In this document: positions 43,898 through 53,409 of the stretch, one piece after another
Layout: each line of letters opens with the position of its first letter
Position numbering within the stretch: the stretch's first letter is position 1
From: Bacteriovoracales bacterium
GTDB lineage: Bacteria; Bdellovibrionota; Bacteriovoracia; Bacteriovoracales; Bacteriovoracaceae
Length of the DNA: 64,000 bases
Direction of reading: 5' to 3'
Assembly (NCBI GenBank): GCA_028346125.1
Contig: JAOMEV010000006.1
Location: 18,906-82,905 of the forward strand
Position numbers and translations under genes: made by a program
Notes under the pieces: generated by a model
The model's database searches: none
Told to the model about the DNA's origin: nothing
The model's input: the letters and a program-made list of their open reading frames with translations, nothing else

Positions 43898-44905
43898 CTA
43901 AAGGGGAGAACTCACTCTCAAAGGAAGAATTTTCATTTTGGTTTTCTCAACGGTATCTCTGATGAAATCTTTATCAGAAGGGCCATGGACAAGAAGGAAA
44001 CAACCTCCCCCTCCAGCGCCACAAACTTTCATTCCCAAATGAGGCAAACTCTCTTTAAGTTTCTTAAAGAGCTCTTTAATAGAAGGGGTCACGATTTGAG
44101 GAAAAAGTTTTTCTCTTTGCTCCCCCTCTAAAGAAATCAATTTATAAAGGGAAGCATAATCCCCATTTCGAAGTGATTCGTAGGCCTTAAAACTAAGGTC
44201 GGCAATCTCCTTAAGGCCTTCTCTAATTTCAGGGTCTTTATCAAAAAACCTTTTTATAACTTCCCAGTTATTAAGGCCTGAAAACCGAGACTCCTCGCTA
44301 GAAATCAAGGTTAGGTGACTTTCCAATGAGTCGGCCAAATCTTTGGTAAAAAGCTGCTCTACTTTAATTCCCTTCATTTCTGGAATCAAAGCAAGCACAC
44401 CTCCATAAAGGGCAGGGTAATAGTCCTGATAACCTGTTGGACCACAATCAAGGCTTTTGGCCTCAATATTTCCGACAATTTTAACTATTTCAGAGTGCGT
44501 AGTTTCAAGCCCAAGATATTTTGAAAGGGCCTTGTAAAAAGTCACCCCCATGGCAGAAGAACCTCCAAGGCCTGCGCCCGGAGGAGAACCAGAGGAGAGG
44601 TTGATAGATACTCCACTTTTAACATTAAGGTGGAAAAGGATCCTCACTAAAAAAGAAAAATGCCCAAAATGGCCACTTTCAAGCTTTTGAATAGAAAAGT
44701 CCTCTGCCGGAAAGTATTTTGTGGTCTGGTAATCTTTAGACTGGATTTCAATCCCTTCTTTTTCGAGGGGAAACACCTCGACTTTGGCCTTTAATGAGGT
44801 GGCCAAATTAAGGGTCAGAGCATTTTTTAAAATAAGATTAATCGGTGCAATATCGAGGGTTCCACCTAAAAGATCAACCCTCACGCTTCCTTCAACAGAG
44901 ACCAA
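43898..44905 (-). CDS. GHMP-family sugar kinase
   Basis: 335 residues from TTG 44905 with GGAGG 6 bases upstream. The GHMP motifs are present: VDLLGGTLDIAPI near the start, the phosphate-binding SPPGAGLGGSSAMG, and the C-terminal KVCGAGGGGCFLLV. The closest relatives by feel are heptose-7-phosphate, fucose or galactose-like kinases rather than mevalonate kinase. It may supply an activated sugar for surface glycan, an inference. Confidence 0.75.
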   Translation of the reverse strand: MVSVEGSVRVDLLGGTLDIAPINLILKNALTLNLATSLKAKVEVFPLEKEGIEIQSKDYQTTKYFPAEDFSIQKLESGHFGHFSFLVRILFHLNVKSGVSINLSSGSPPGAGLGGSSAMGVTFYKALSKYLGLETTHSEIVKIVGNIEAKSLDCGPTGYQDYYPALYGGVLALIPEMKGIKVEQLFTKDLADSLESHLTLISSEESRFSGLNNWEVIKRFFDKDPEIREGLKEIADLSFKAYESLRNGDYASLYKLISLEGEQREKLFPQIVTPSIKELFKKLKESLPHLGMKVCGAGGGGCFLLVHGPSDKDFIRDTVEKTKMKILPLRVSSPL

Positions 44906-44938
44906 GGCCTTCCTCCAATTTAAGGGGCCTTGAATGGA

Positions 44939-45454
44939 CTAAGAGTTATAGATTCCAATATAAGGAAGCTCTCTATATTTTCCCGCTAAATCAAGACCGT
45001 AACCAACCACAAATTTATCCTCAATCTCAAAGGCCAAATAGTCAATGTCAATTTCGTGCTCTCTTCGAGCAGGCTTGCTTAAAAGGCTGGCAATCTTTAC
45101 TGATTTAGGTCCTCTCGTTTTGATCATTTCAAGGATCTTTTTGAAAGTGTGACCAGTATCAACAATATCCTCAACAAAAAGAACATTTTTTCCTTTAATA
45201 TCACTCTTAATGTCTAAAAGAATGTCGACTTGCCCTGAGGTCGTCGTTCCCTCACCGTAAGAAGAAGCGGCCATAAATTCTGTAATAACAGGAAGATCAA
45301 GTTCACGCAAAAGGTCTGCACAAAACATAAAACAGCCGTTCAAAACTCCAACAACAATAACCTCTTCACCCTTATAGTCTTTTGAAATGACCTCAGCGAG
45401 TTCCTTGATACGTTCTTGGATTTTTTCCTCAGAAATAAAGACATCAATTGCCAT
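44939..45454 (-). CDS. hpt: hypoxanthine phosphoribosyltransferase
   Basis: 171 residues from ATG 45454 (GGGGG upstream), the usual length. PRPP-binding motif LFVEDIVDTGHTFKKIL, the flexible-loop ASSYGEGTTTSG and the C-terminal VGYGLDLAGKYRELPYIG are diagnostic. It salvages hypoxanthine or guanine to IMP or GMP. With thymidine kinase next to it, the pair makes a nucleotide-salvage block, apt for a bacterium feeding on host nucleic acids. Confidence 0.93.
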   Translation of the reverse strand: MAIDVFISEEKIQERIKELAEVISKDYKGEEVIVVGVLNGCFMFCADLLRELDLPVITEFMAASSYGEGTTTSGQVDILLDIKSDIKGKNVLFVEDIVDTGHTFKKILEMIKTRGPKSVKIASLLSKPARREHEIDIDYLAFEIEDKFVVGYGLDLAGKYRELPYIGIYNS

Positions 45455-45549
45455 GGGGCCCCCTATCGTTGCGAAATAAAGATAGCTATATAACCATTTT
45501 GAACACAATTGGCACGAGAAAAAATAAAGAGCTGAAAAATATTACAAGT

Positions 45550-46194
45550 TTATGAGCTAACCTGAGGAATTTTTTCCATCCCCTGGGTATATGTAGATGA
45601 CTCAAGGAGTAATTCCTCTTCATCGCAGTAATCAAAGTGGGTTCTACATCTCGCCTCGTAGATATCAGAATGGCCAACAAGGACCTGTTCTTTTTTAGCA
45701 GAGTTCACCCTAACGCTCTTGGTCGCTGGTGCGCCACAAACCGTACAAACTGCCTGGACCTTATCGACACTGTCAGAAATGGCCAGAAGCTCGGGAATAG
45801 AGCCAAAAGGTCTCCCATCGGAGTCTTGGTCTAATCCGGCACAAATCACCCTACAGCCCCTTCTCGCAAGCTTAGAAACAACCTTAATGATGAGCTCATC
45901 AAAAAATTGAATTTCATCAATAGCAACAACCCTCGTCGAATCATAAACTCTAGTTAAAATTTCAAGGGAGTTTTTTACAGGCTGTGCCTCAACCGATTGG
46001 GAAGAATGACTCACAACATCAGAGTTATGATAACGATTATCAATCATCGGCTTAAAAATCTGAACTTTTTGCCTTCCAATTTGGGCCCTTCTCACTCTTC
46101 TGATAAGTTCTTCTGTTTTTCCAGAAAACATCGGCCCGCAAACGACTTCAATACTACCAGAAAAAAATGGGCCACCAAATGAAAGTCCAGACAT
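45550..46194 (-). CDS. tdk: thymidine kinase (type II)
   Basis: 214 residues with a GGGAGG ribosome site. P-loop GPMFSGKTEE at about 20-29, the lid and Zn-binding CTVCGAPATKSVR, and the active Glu/Asp in VAIDEIQFFDE. It phosphorylates thymidine with ATP. The extra C-terminal 20 residues are not conserved. Same strand as hpt, 95 bases apart. Confidence 0.93.
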   Translation of the reverse strand: MSGLSFGGPFFSGSIEVVCGPMFSGKTEELIRRVRRAQIGRQKVQIFKPMIDNRYHNSDVVSHSSQSVEAQPVKNSLEILTRVYDSTRVVAIDEIQFFDELIIKVVSKLARRGCRVICAGLDQDSDGRPFGSIPELLAISDSVDKVQAVCTVCGAPATKSVRVNSAKKEQVLVGHSDIYEARCRTHFDYCDEEELLLESSTYTQGMEKIPQVSS

Positions 46195-46321
46195 TATTAA
46201 GTCCCTCCCTCAGACACAATTAAAAAAAGGAATTATTCCAATTGGACCAGAGATTGTCTATCATAGCTGCAGGGAGCTTTTTTATTTTTCCTTTAATTAC
46301 AAATAGTTATAGCTTTTTTTT

Positions 46322-46987
46322 TCAAAAAGACTGAAAAATGGCCATCATCGCGGAAGCCCCAAAAAGAAGAATCAGGAAAAAGAGAATGATCGGTGAAATG
46401 ACAACAAAAAGACTCTGCAGAGTTCCAAGTTTCATATTTTCTCTAAGTCCTATAAAAATAAAAAGAAGAGAGGAGACCTTTTGAAGAAAACCTCCCAAAA
46501 CTGGAATCGCTAAAAAAATATTTGTGCTTAAAGAAGACACCAAAATTTCATCCGCAATCTCGGAAGATTTGTCCTCCCTGTCATAAAGGATTCCAAAAAA
46601 AATAATGAGCAAGGTCCAAAATTTAACATAAACCCAGGCCATTAATGGAAAAAAAACGACCTGTCCTATTTGGAAAATAAGAATTATTTTTTTACTATCA
46701 AAATTTTGCCCTCCAAACCCCATGCTCTCAACAGCATACTTTCCTAACCAAAGACCAAAAAAGGAATAAAGGGCCCTTAAAATCGCAAAGGCCCATGAGA
46801 CTCCCACAGATTCAACAAAACTTAGGCCCATTAAAGCTTCAGGCCTCGACTCTCCCTCTTCTGCTAATCTGAGAGTATTTTCTGCATCCCATTTATTTTG
46901 TTCCTTCTCTCTGTTATTTCTAAGAGAGCCATTAAACTTAAAAGGGTGAAGGAAGGCCTGGAAATAATTATAGAGGATGATATTCAT
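46322..46987 (-). CDS. Yip1-like membrane protein
   Basis: 221 residues. After a charged N-terminal 55 residues come five membrane helices (from about 60 to 215) with Gly and Phe-rich segments, the pattern of the Yip1/YIF1 family. Bacterial members are of unknown role. Three bases follow the DUF4340 gene, so it is the last gene of the Gld-like operon. Confidence 0.55.
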   Translation of the reverse strand: MNIILYNYFQAFLHPFKFNGSLRNNREKEQNKWDAENTLRLAEEGESRPEALMGLSFVESVGVSWAFAILRALYSFFGLWLGKYAVESMGFGGQNFDSKKIILIFQIGQVVFFPLMAWVYVKFWTLLIIFFGILYDREDKSSEIADEILVSSLSTNIFLAIPVLGGFLQKVSSLLFIFIGLRENMKLGTLQSLFVVISPIILFFLILLFGASAMMAIFQSF

Positions 46988-46990
46988 TTT

Positions 46991-48250
46991 TTACCTTTGA
47001 CCCAAAAGAGTTAGTAATTTCGGCCTATTACCTACCCAATAATGATAACCAACACCAGTATAAGTATTTAAAAAAACAAGCTCTTGTGTTTCCTTGAAAA
47101 CTTTAAAAGATAATTTTTCTCCTTTGATAGAAAAATGTTCTTTTCCTAAAGAGCTTTCCTTAAAGAGAGAAACTCTATTAGGCCTTTTAAGGAGAAAAGA
47201 TAAGACATTTTGAAGGTTCTTCCCTTTGAGTTCTTTTGTCCCGCTCACTGAAATATTTGTGAGGGAAAGGTCTTTTTTAGGCCTTAAATCCCAAAACTCC
47301 TGAACAGTTAGAAAAAAGGGTGTTACTTCCCTCTGATCGAGATGGGAGAGGGTTCTTTTTCCAGAATGAGTAAGAAAAAACCCCTTACGTCCTTTATATT
47401 TTCCAAAAAGGCCAAGAGTGATTTTGACCCCATCGGAAGCAAACAATTCTATCTGGGACAGTTTTTTTTCCAATTTTGATTTTAAATAAGTTTTTTCAAT
47501 AAACTTTGCCCTTAAATTGAGAAGGTCTTGAGGAAAAACATTTAGTTTGGCCTTTGAGTAATGAAGCCCCTTGAATTTTTCGGGATATGTTTTCTTCTCT
47601 TTCAAATCAACAGTAAAGATCTCCTTTTTCAAACTCAGGATCTTTATTTTTTTTATATCTCTATTTTTTAGAATCTTTTCTTTCCTAAAAAACTGGTCAT
47701 TAACATTCAAAAGGTCTACTAGACGATTATACCTTTTCGGTGACCTTTCATAATTCTCTTTTCGATAGAATCCTTCAAAGTCTGAAACGTCTTTAGCAAT
47801 CCCCCATGTTAATTTTCCGGCATTAATTACTCTAAAATAAAAAGATTGGGAGAATTCAAGTTTATTACCCAGATAAAAATCGAATTTATTTTTTTTAAAA
47901 AGAAAGCTTATTTTTCTTTCCTGTTTTGGAAAAAATAGGTTTTTATTTTCAATAATATCGTGACTAGAAAGGGGCAAAACTTTCTCGACCCTTATACCTG
48001 ATAATATCTTAAAAACCTTGGAAACCTTTTCTTCTGAAGCTAAATAATTACTTTTTTTCAAAAAATATTCATTCTCTACTTTTACAACATGAGCGTCCCC
48101 AATTTTAAAACTACTAAACTTTCCTGCTTTAAAAAGAATCTCTTTTTTGTCCTTCAATTCAAACTTTTCTCTTTCCTTTAATTCCTGAAAGAAATAAGTA
48201 AAAGTTAAAAGACCGAAAAGAATGAATGTATAGATAATATTGTTTTTCAC
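46991..48250 (-). CDS. DUF4340-type protein of the Gld-like ABC cluster
   Basis: 419 residues with one N-terminal membrane anchor (about 6-20) and a long periplasmic part of repeated beta segments. Such proteins commonly follow GldA-F-G-like ABC genes. It overlaps the GldG-like gene by four bases (ATGA). It likely forms the extracytoplasmic part of the complex; sequence motifs are weak. Confidence 0.65.
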   Translation of the reverse strand: MKNNIIYTFILFGLLTFTYFFQELKEREKFELKDKKEILFKAGKFSSFKIGDAHVVKVENEYFLKKSNYLASEEKVSKVFKILSGIRVEKVLPLSSHDIIENKNLFFPKQERKISFLFKKNKFDFYLGNKLEFSQSFYFRVINAGKLTWGIAKDVSDFEGFYRKENYERSPKRYNRLVDLLNVNDQFFRKEKILKNRDIKKIKILSLKKEIFTVDLKEKKTYPEKFKGLHYSKAKLNVFPQDLLNLRAKFIEKTYLKSKLEKKLSQIELFASDGVKITLGLFGKYKGRKGFFLTHSGKRTLSHLDQREVTPFFLTVQEFWDLRPKKDLSLTNISVSGTKELKGKNLQNVLSFLLKRPNRVSLFKESSLGKEHFSIKGEKLSFKVFKETQELVFLNTYTGVGYHYWVGNRPKLLTLLGQR

Positions 48251-49788
48251 AACTTTATACTTCTCCTATAAAAAATAAGAGCGAAAGAAAACATTAATAA
48301 AGGAATAAAAAGCACCGAAAAATAAAAGATAATTCCCAAATGAGGGGAACTTATGAAAACGGGACTATCAATAATTTTTGGCGTCTTAAAAGAAGTCAAA
48401 GACTTATCTTTATTCAGCCAGGACATTCCCTTTAGGAAAAAAATAAAATTTTGCCCGAAATGAGCATAACCATTAACAACAAAAGAGGTATTTCCAAAGG
48501 CCACAATTTTATGTTTTTTATCTAAACTTTCCCATCCTACCATAAGAGGAATCGGGCCGGGAGTATCAGTGCCAGGACTATAAGATACCTTTCCAGAATT
48601 CACTTCTGAAACATTTTTTTCGGCCCAACTTGCCGGGATATGGGTTGTTTTGACCGGAAAAAAATAATTCCCTTTAGGCCTGCCTCCTGCTGCTTCAACC
48701 TTCTGTACAGAAGAAACCAATGGAAAAAAAAGAGGTCCTTTAAATCCTTTGGTCAGAGGGTTTTCTTTTGGAAACTTTTTGATCAGGGGTATCGATCCCT
48801 TAGAACCTGAATAATTATTAAGACTATCCACAACGAGGTCATTTGAAATGTGAATACCCCATTTTTTTAAAAGGTTTCTTAATCCCTTCAACTTATCCTT
48901 TTTACTAAAGTCAGGATCAATCCCAACAAATAGTTTCCCACCTCTTTTCAGGAAAAGATCAATAACCGTAAGCTCATTTTCATGGAAACCTTCTCGAGGC
49001 CCCCAAATAATAAGTGAATCCACCTTATCAGGTATCTTTGCCATTCCTGCCAGGTGAATTGGTCTCACTTCAAAAAGAGATCCCTTCAATAATCTCATCA
49101 GGTGGCTTAATCCATCTCTTCCTTTTTCAAAAGGGTCTACCTCACTATGTCCCATGCTATAATAAACGAGTGGGTCCTTATCTCTTGAGACCTTAACAAT
49201 TGCGTTGGTGAGTTCACCTTCTCTAGAGCTTAAAACCTTTCTCTCTCTCTGACCTCGCCTTATGTGAATTGTTGGTAAGGTTGTGATCTTAAATTTTTTA
49301 ACAAGGTCAGGCCTTAATTCAGCGTCTATATAATTGATTTTAAGTTTATGATTTTCAAATCGATAAAGGTCGAGAAGTGCCTTCAATCGCCCTCTATTCT
49401 CCTTCCTGCTAAAAGCATTTATCTCAGGAACATTTTTTAGACTTTTAAGGATTTTAACCGTTTGAGGGGAAAGAGAATTATGCTGATTCCTGGTGAGGTC
49501 CCACTGAGAAGGATTCTTGTAAAATAGATGATTGAGAACCCCAAGAATGCAAAATATCAAGAGTGCACTCAGAAAAACTTCAGAGAATTTTTTAAACTTA
49601 TGTGAAAGATAGTACTTTTTTAAATTTTCTTTATCTTTAATAAAAATCACTGCCGAAAAGCAGAAATTAAAAAGAGAAAGTGAAATATTAAGAGTCAATT
49701 CTCCAGGAATAGAAATCCAAAGGGCCACGAGGACCAGATAAATAACAATGTTTGAAAAGTACAGTAGGTAAAGGGGCCACTTTTTCAT
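48247..49788 (-). CDS. GldG-like ABC-cluster auxiliary protein
   Basis: 513 residues from ATG 49788, two bases after the GldF-like stop. Two N-terminal membrane helices, a third near 75-95, and one at the end (about 490-510) flank a large periplasmic region. DLTRNQHNSLSPQTVKILKSL and LIIWGPREGFHENEL are typical of the GldG/ABC_transp_aux family. In Bacteroidetes GldA/F/G support gliding; in this group the role may be envelope or surface movement. Confidence 0.75.
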   Translation of the reverse strand: MKKWPLYLLYFSNIVIYLVLVALWISIPGELTLNISLSLFNFCFSAVIFIKDKENLKKYYLSHKFKKFSEVFLSALLIFCILGVLNHLFYKNPSQWDLTRNQHNSLSPQTVKILKSLKNVPEINAFSRKENRGRLKALLDLYRFENHKLKINYIDAELRPDLVKKFKITTLPTIHIRRGQRERKVLSSREGELTNAIVKVSRDKDPLVYYSMGHSEVDPFEKGRDGLSHLMRLLKGSLFEVRPIHLAGMAKIPDKVDSLIIWGPREGFHENELTVIDLFLKRGGKLFVGIDPDFSKKDKLKGLRNLLKKWGIHISNDLVVDSLNNYSGSKGSIPLIKKFPKENPLTKGFKGPLFFPLVSSVQKVEAAGGRPKGNYFFPVKTTHIPASWAEKNVSEVNSGKVSYSPGTDTPGPIPLMVGWESLDKKHKIVAFGNTSFVVNGYAHFGQNFIFFLKGMSWLNKDKSLTSFKTPKIIDSPVFISSPHLGIIFYFSVLFIPLLMFSFALIFYRRSIKL

Positions 49789-49789
49789 A

Positions 49790-50533
49790 TCACCAATTCC
49801 TGCTTTCAAGTGATTTATGAGTTAAAAAATAAAAAAATCCTGAAAAAGACAAAAGATAAATAAGGTTATAATTTTTTATAGATCCCCTCACAAAACCTTC
49901 ATAATGAAAAGGTGTACTGAGATACTGAAAAATAATATTTAATATTTCTATCTGAGTCGCGTTGACAGTTAAAACCATCAGCATCATTCCCAGCAAAACA
50001 CAAAAAGTTGTAATGGCCGCAATAATGGGGTTCTCAGTTAAGCTCGAACAAAAGAGACCAACCCATAAATAAGAAATAATTGAGAAAATAAGGCCCAAGT
50101 AACTGGATAAGACAGTGCCCCAATCATTATAACCTGAAAGCCCCAAAATAATTGGAAAGACTAGAGTCCACGAAAGAATAAAAAGGGAGATAATGAGACC
50201 TGCCAAAAACTTTGAAAAAATAATTTGGGAATGTTCTAAGTTGGAAAGAAAAAGAAGATCTAATGTCTGGTTTTTTTTCTCTTCAGAAAAAAGTTTCATA
50301 CTCAGTAAAGGAATCAAAAATAAAAATAAAAAGTTTATATTTCCAAAAAGGGGTATCAAAATAGAGTGAGTGAGGCTAAGCATCGTAAGGTTTTTCGCCC
50401 CAACAAGGTAATTAAAAAAAAGCCACCCCATTATTCCACTAAAAAGACCTGTCAAAATATAAATCAACGGGGAAAAAAAATAATCTTTTAACTCTTTTTT
50501 AAGAAGAAGACAGACCCCATTTAAAAAGTTCAT
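49790..50533 (-). CDS. ABC-2 type permease, GldF-like
   Basis: 247 residues with six membrane helices. The N-terminal LLKKELKDYFFSPLIYILTGLF and the middle LLSMKLFSEEKKNQTLDLLFLSNL are the signature of ABC-2/GldF permeases. It overlaps the ATPase gene by four bases and pairs with it. Confidence 0.8.
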   Translation of the reverse strand: MNFLNGVCLLLKKELKDYFFSPLIYILTGLFSGIMGWLFFNYLVGAKNLTMLSLTHSILIPLFGNINFLFLFLIPLLSMKLFSEEKKNQTLDLLFLSNLEHSQIIFSKFLAGLIISLFILSWTLVFPIILGLSGYNDWGTVLSSYLGLIFSIISYLWVGLFCSSLTENPIIAAITTFCVLLGMMLMVLTVNATQIEILNIIFQYLSTPFHYEGFVRGSIKNYNLIYLLSFSGFFYFLTHKSLESRNW

Positions 50534-51477
50534 AAATTGGCCTCCTTGGTTGTGGCCATTCTAAAAATTTCTTCAATCCCTAAGCTTTCTTCTCTAAAAG
50601 AAAGAAGCCCACAGTTATTTTGAACAAAAAAGGAAGTTAACTCCTCCCTTCGATCGCCGTCACTTGGTGCATGAATCTTTAAAAGAAGCTCTCTTTCCCA
50701 TTTGTCAAAATCTAGTTCAAGATTCCGAAATTTTTTTTGAAAACTGGCCCTAAGCTCCGAATCAAACCTTTTCAATTGAACCTTAAAAGTTTTATGGCCT
50801 TGAAAAGTTTTTCTTACTGACTCTATAGGACCATGTTCAAGGACTTCACCTTCTTTAATTATAGTAATATGAGAACAAAGGTTTTCAACCTCATGAAGGA
50901 GGTGACTTGAAAAAAGAATGGTTCTCTCATCTTTCAAATTGAGAATAAGCTTTCTCATTTCATCAACTGCCTTGGGGTCAAGTCCCTTAGTCGGCTCATC
51001 TAAAATGACAACTTCCGGATCATGAACAAGGGCCTGAGCAACTCCGACTCTTTGCTTATAACCAAGTGACAAATTTCCAATTCTGCGTCCTTTTACTGAC
51101 TCTAGTCCACACTTCTCTAGAATAAGGCCCACATTTCTTTTAAGTTTTTCGCCTCTAATTCCTCCAACAAATCGGAGGTACTCTTCGACTTTCATTCCCT
51201 TATAAAGTGGAGGGTTTTCTGGCAAAAAACCAAGTTTTCTTTTTAAGAGACCGGACTTTTCCCTCATATCCATGCCATCAATATAAATGCTCCCATCTGT
51301 TGGAACGATTAGCCCACAAATCATCTTCATCGTAGTCGATTTGCCTGCTCCATTTGGTCCTAAAAATCCATGAACGGCCCCCTTCTCTACTGAAAAGGTC
51401 ATATTTTTAACTGCTATGATTCCCGGATATTCTTTTGTGACGCTCTTAACTTCAATTGATTTTTCCAAAATAAACAT
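50530..51477 (-). CDS. ABC transporter ATPase, GldA-like
   Basis: 315 residues. Walker A GPNGAGKST, signature LSLGYKQRVG, Walker B VVILDEPTKGLDP and the H-loop in LFSSHLLHE. A C-terminal extension of about 90 residues (KTFKVQLKRFDSEL) fits the DrrA/GldA class. It powers the GldF-like permease encoded next. It is the first gene of the five-gene minus-strand operon (ATPase, permease, GldG-like, DUF4340, Yip1-like). Confidence 0.85.
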   Translation of the reverse strand: MFILEKSIEVKSVTKEYPGIIAVKNMTFSVEKGAVHGFLGPNGAGKSTTMKMICGLIVPTDGSIYIDGMDMREKSGLLKRKLGFLPENPPLYKGMKVEEYLRFVGGIRGEKLKRNVGLILEKCGLESVKGRRIGNLSLGYKQRVGVAQALVHDPEVVILDEPTKGLDPKAVDEMRKLILNLKDERTILFSSHLLHEVENLCSHITIIKEGEVLEHGPIESVRKTFQGHKTFKVQLKRFDSELRASFQKKFRNLELDFDKWERELLLKIHAPSDGDRREELTSFFVQNNCGLLSFREESLGIEEIFRMATTKEANL

Positions 51478-51586
51478 CCCTCTTTAAAGGTCTAAAGAAT
51501 CTTATCAAAAAGAATAAAAAAGGAAAAACCCGACCTTTTAATAAATTAAAACTTAAGCTTTACATTATCATCCCGATTTTAGAACT

Positions 51587-52606
51587 ATGGATATAATAAA
51601 AAAATTTAAAAACCTAATAGAAAAGTCGAGTAAGATTGTTATATCGACTCACACTTTTCCAGATGCAGATGGTATAGGTAGTCAAATCGCTCTTTGCCTT
51701 GCACTAGAATCACTTAAAAAAAAAGTATACTGCGTCAACGAAGCCGAGCTTCTTCCAAGATACCATTACCTCGATGAAGACAAGCGAGTCATTTCCTACT
51801 CTAAATATAAGAGTTTGAGCAATCGCTTTAAGCCTGACCTTTTTATTGTTGTGGATACAAGTTCCCTAGATAGGATTGGAGAAGGTGTAAAAAAATTGAC
51901 CTTGGAAGCAAAAAATCTCCTGTTCATAGATCATCACCCTTGTCCTAAAGAACTTATGGCACTTCATTGTATCGATACGTCTGCTTCTGCAACTGGAGAA
52001 CTCGCTGGCAACCTTATTGAATCTTTAGGAGTAGAACTCTCACAAAAGTTGAGCCTTCTCCTTTATACCTCTATTCTTATCGATACAAGCAGTTTTCGAT
52101 ACCCCACTGTCAGCGGGAAAACCCACCGATTATTAGCTAAGTTTCTAGACTCAGGAATTAGACCAGCACAGGCCTATAACAAGATATATGGGACCAAAAA
52201 AGTCTCCTATTTGAAACTTCTCGGAAAAATTTTAAGTGAGGTAAAATCGACAGAGGACGGAGATATTGCATGGATCTCCCTTTATGAAAGCCAATTAAAA
52301 AAATACAATGTCGACTTTGAAGATACACACGGTTTTGTTAATCACCTTCTCATTCTGGGCAACTTAAAAGTGGCCTGCATGTTTAAAGAAAGAGGAGATA
52401 ATGTCAAAATAAGCTTTAGATCTACAGGGGAAATCAACGTAGAATTTCTGGCACAAGCGCTTGGTGGTGGCGGACATAAACATTCTGCTGCAGCTTCTCG
52501 AAGAGGGGCCATGAAGGAAGTTATACCCGAGGTCATTAGTAAAATTAAACTTATTCTTAAGGAGAGGTATAAAGATGGGCCAAAAAGTAATTCTCGTCGT
52601 AGATGA
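51587..52606 (+). CDS. nrnA: DHH-family phosphoesterase (NrnA-like oligoribonuclease / pAp phosphatase)
   Basis: 339 residues. DHH metal motifs: HTFPDADGIGSQ, VVDTSSLDR, FIDHHPCP and DTSSFRYPTVSG. A DHHA1 substrate domain ends with GGGGHKHSAAAS. NrnA removes short RNA oligomers and dephosphorylates pAp. The gene overlaps the following receiver by 32 bases. Confidence 0.88.
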   Translation: MDIIKKFKNLIEKSSKIVISTHTFPDADGIGSQIALCLALESLKKKVYCVNEAELLPRYHYLDEDKRVISYSKYKSLSNRFKPDLFIVVDTSSLDRIGEGVKKLTLEAKNLLFIDHHPCPKELMALHCIDTSASATGELAGNLIESLGVELSQKLSLLLYTSILIDTSSFRYPTVSGKTHRLLAKFLDSGIRPAQAYNKIYGTKKVSYLKLLGKILSEVKSTEDGDIAWISLYESQLKKYNVDFEDTHGFVNHLLILGNLKVACMFKERGDNVKISFRSTGEINVEFLAQALGGGGHKHSAAASRRGAMKEVIPEVISKIKLILKERYKDGPKSNSRRR

Positions 52607-52940
52607 TATTGAAGATGTCCGCCAGGCCATCATTAGAACCCTTGGTGAAGACAAATATTCCTTTTTAGAAGCCTCTTCTGGAGAAGAAGCTTTCGACATC
52701 ATAAATGACAACTCCATCGACCTTGTTCTCTCTGATATTGCTATGCCAAAAGGTAATGGACTTGAACTTCTTGAAAAGTTAAAAGGACATTCCAACCCTC
52801 CAAAGTTTATCTTGGTAACGGGCTACGCCTCTATGTTTCCAGAAAACCCTGAAGGATTAAAAGCTTCTGCTATTATTGAAAAGCCCTATAGAGCAACGGA
52901 TCTCATTCATCTTGTCGAAGAAATTTTAAGTAAGGACTAA
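52575..52940 (+). CDS. single-domain response regulator
   Basis: 121 residues, receiver only, with D10/D11, phospho-Asp D54, T82 and K103. The strong ribosome site AAGGAGAGG lies inside the end of the nrnA-like gene, and the two coding regions overlap by 32 bases in different frames. TGYASMFPENPEG after T82 resembles the VSGYADLFEEKV segment of the receiver-PilZ protein at 4273, so they may be recent relatives. Confidence 0.88.
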   Translation: MGQKVILVVDDIEDVRQAIIRTLGEDKYSFLEASSGEEAFDIINDNSIDLVLSDIAMPKGNGLELLEKLKGHSNPPKFILVTGYASMFPENPEGLKASAIIEKPYRATDLIHLVEEILSKD

Positions 52941-52944
52941 ATAT

Positions 52945-53307
52945 TTATTTATCTTTGCTCAATATCTCATTAAGAACCTTTTGCTCTTTGGGAGAAAAAG
53001 GAAATGAGCCATCACTAAGAACGTCTATTAATTTTCCTCTAGTTTCGGCCTTTCGTGGATCGTTCCTAAGGTTGCCAGGATGATGATCATCATCATCTGT
53101 GTTTTTGGTGACCTTTTCTGGATAAGCCCCCTTCTTTTTTGCCTGAAATTCTTTAATTTTTTCACGAATTTCTGCCTCGGAGGGCCTTTCGGCCTTTGAT
53201 GCTGGCCCAATTGGGGCACTCTTTGTCATTTGTGGAGAAGAATTTTTAACTTTCTGAACCCTGGTAAATGCCTGCTTCCCCACACCACTTGATTGAAAAA
53301 CATTCAT
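52945..53307 (-). CDS. hypothetical charged protein
   Basis: 120 residues with AGGAG upstream. Rich in Lys, Glu and Pro, with a short DDDDHHPGN segment, and probably mostly disordered (APIGPASKAERPSEAEIREK). It is convergent with the receiver gene four bases away. No family recognised; may be an adaptor or anti-sigma-like small protein, without support. Confidence 0.5.
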   Translation of the reverse strand: MNVFQSSGVGKQAFTRVQKVKNSSPQMTKSAPIGPASKAERPSEAEIREKIKEFQAKKKGAYPEKVTKNTDDDDHHPGNLRNDPRKAETRGKLIDVLSDGSFPFSPKEQKVLNEILSKDK

Positions 53308-53409
53308 TAATTATCTCCTACGCTAAAAAAAAGTAAACTAAGCTTGCAGGATCCTTCCTTAAGCATTATAACACATCACAATAATCAACCTACTGCGGTA
53401 AGGTTTTCT

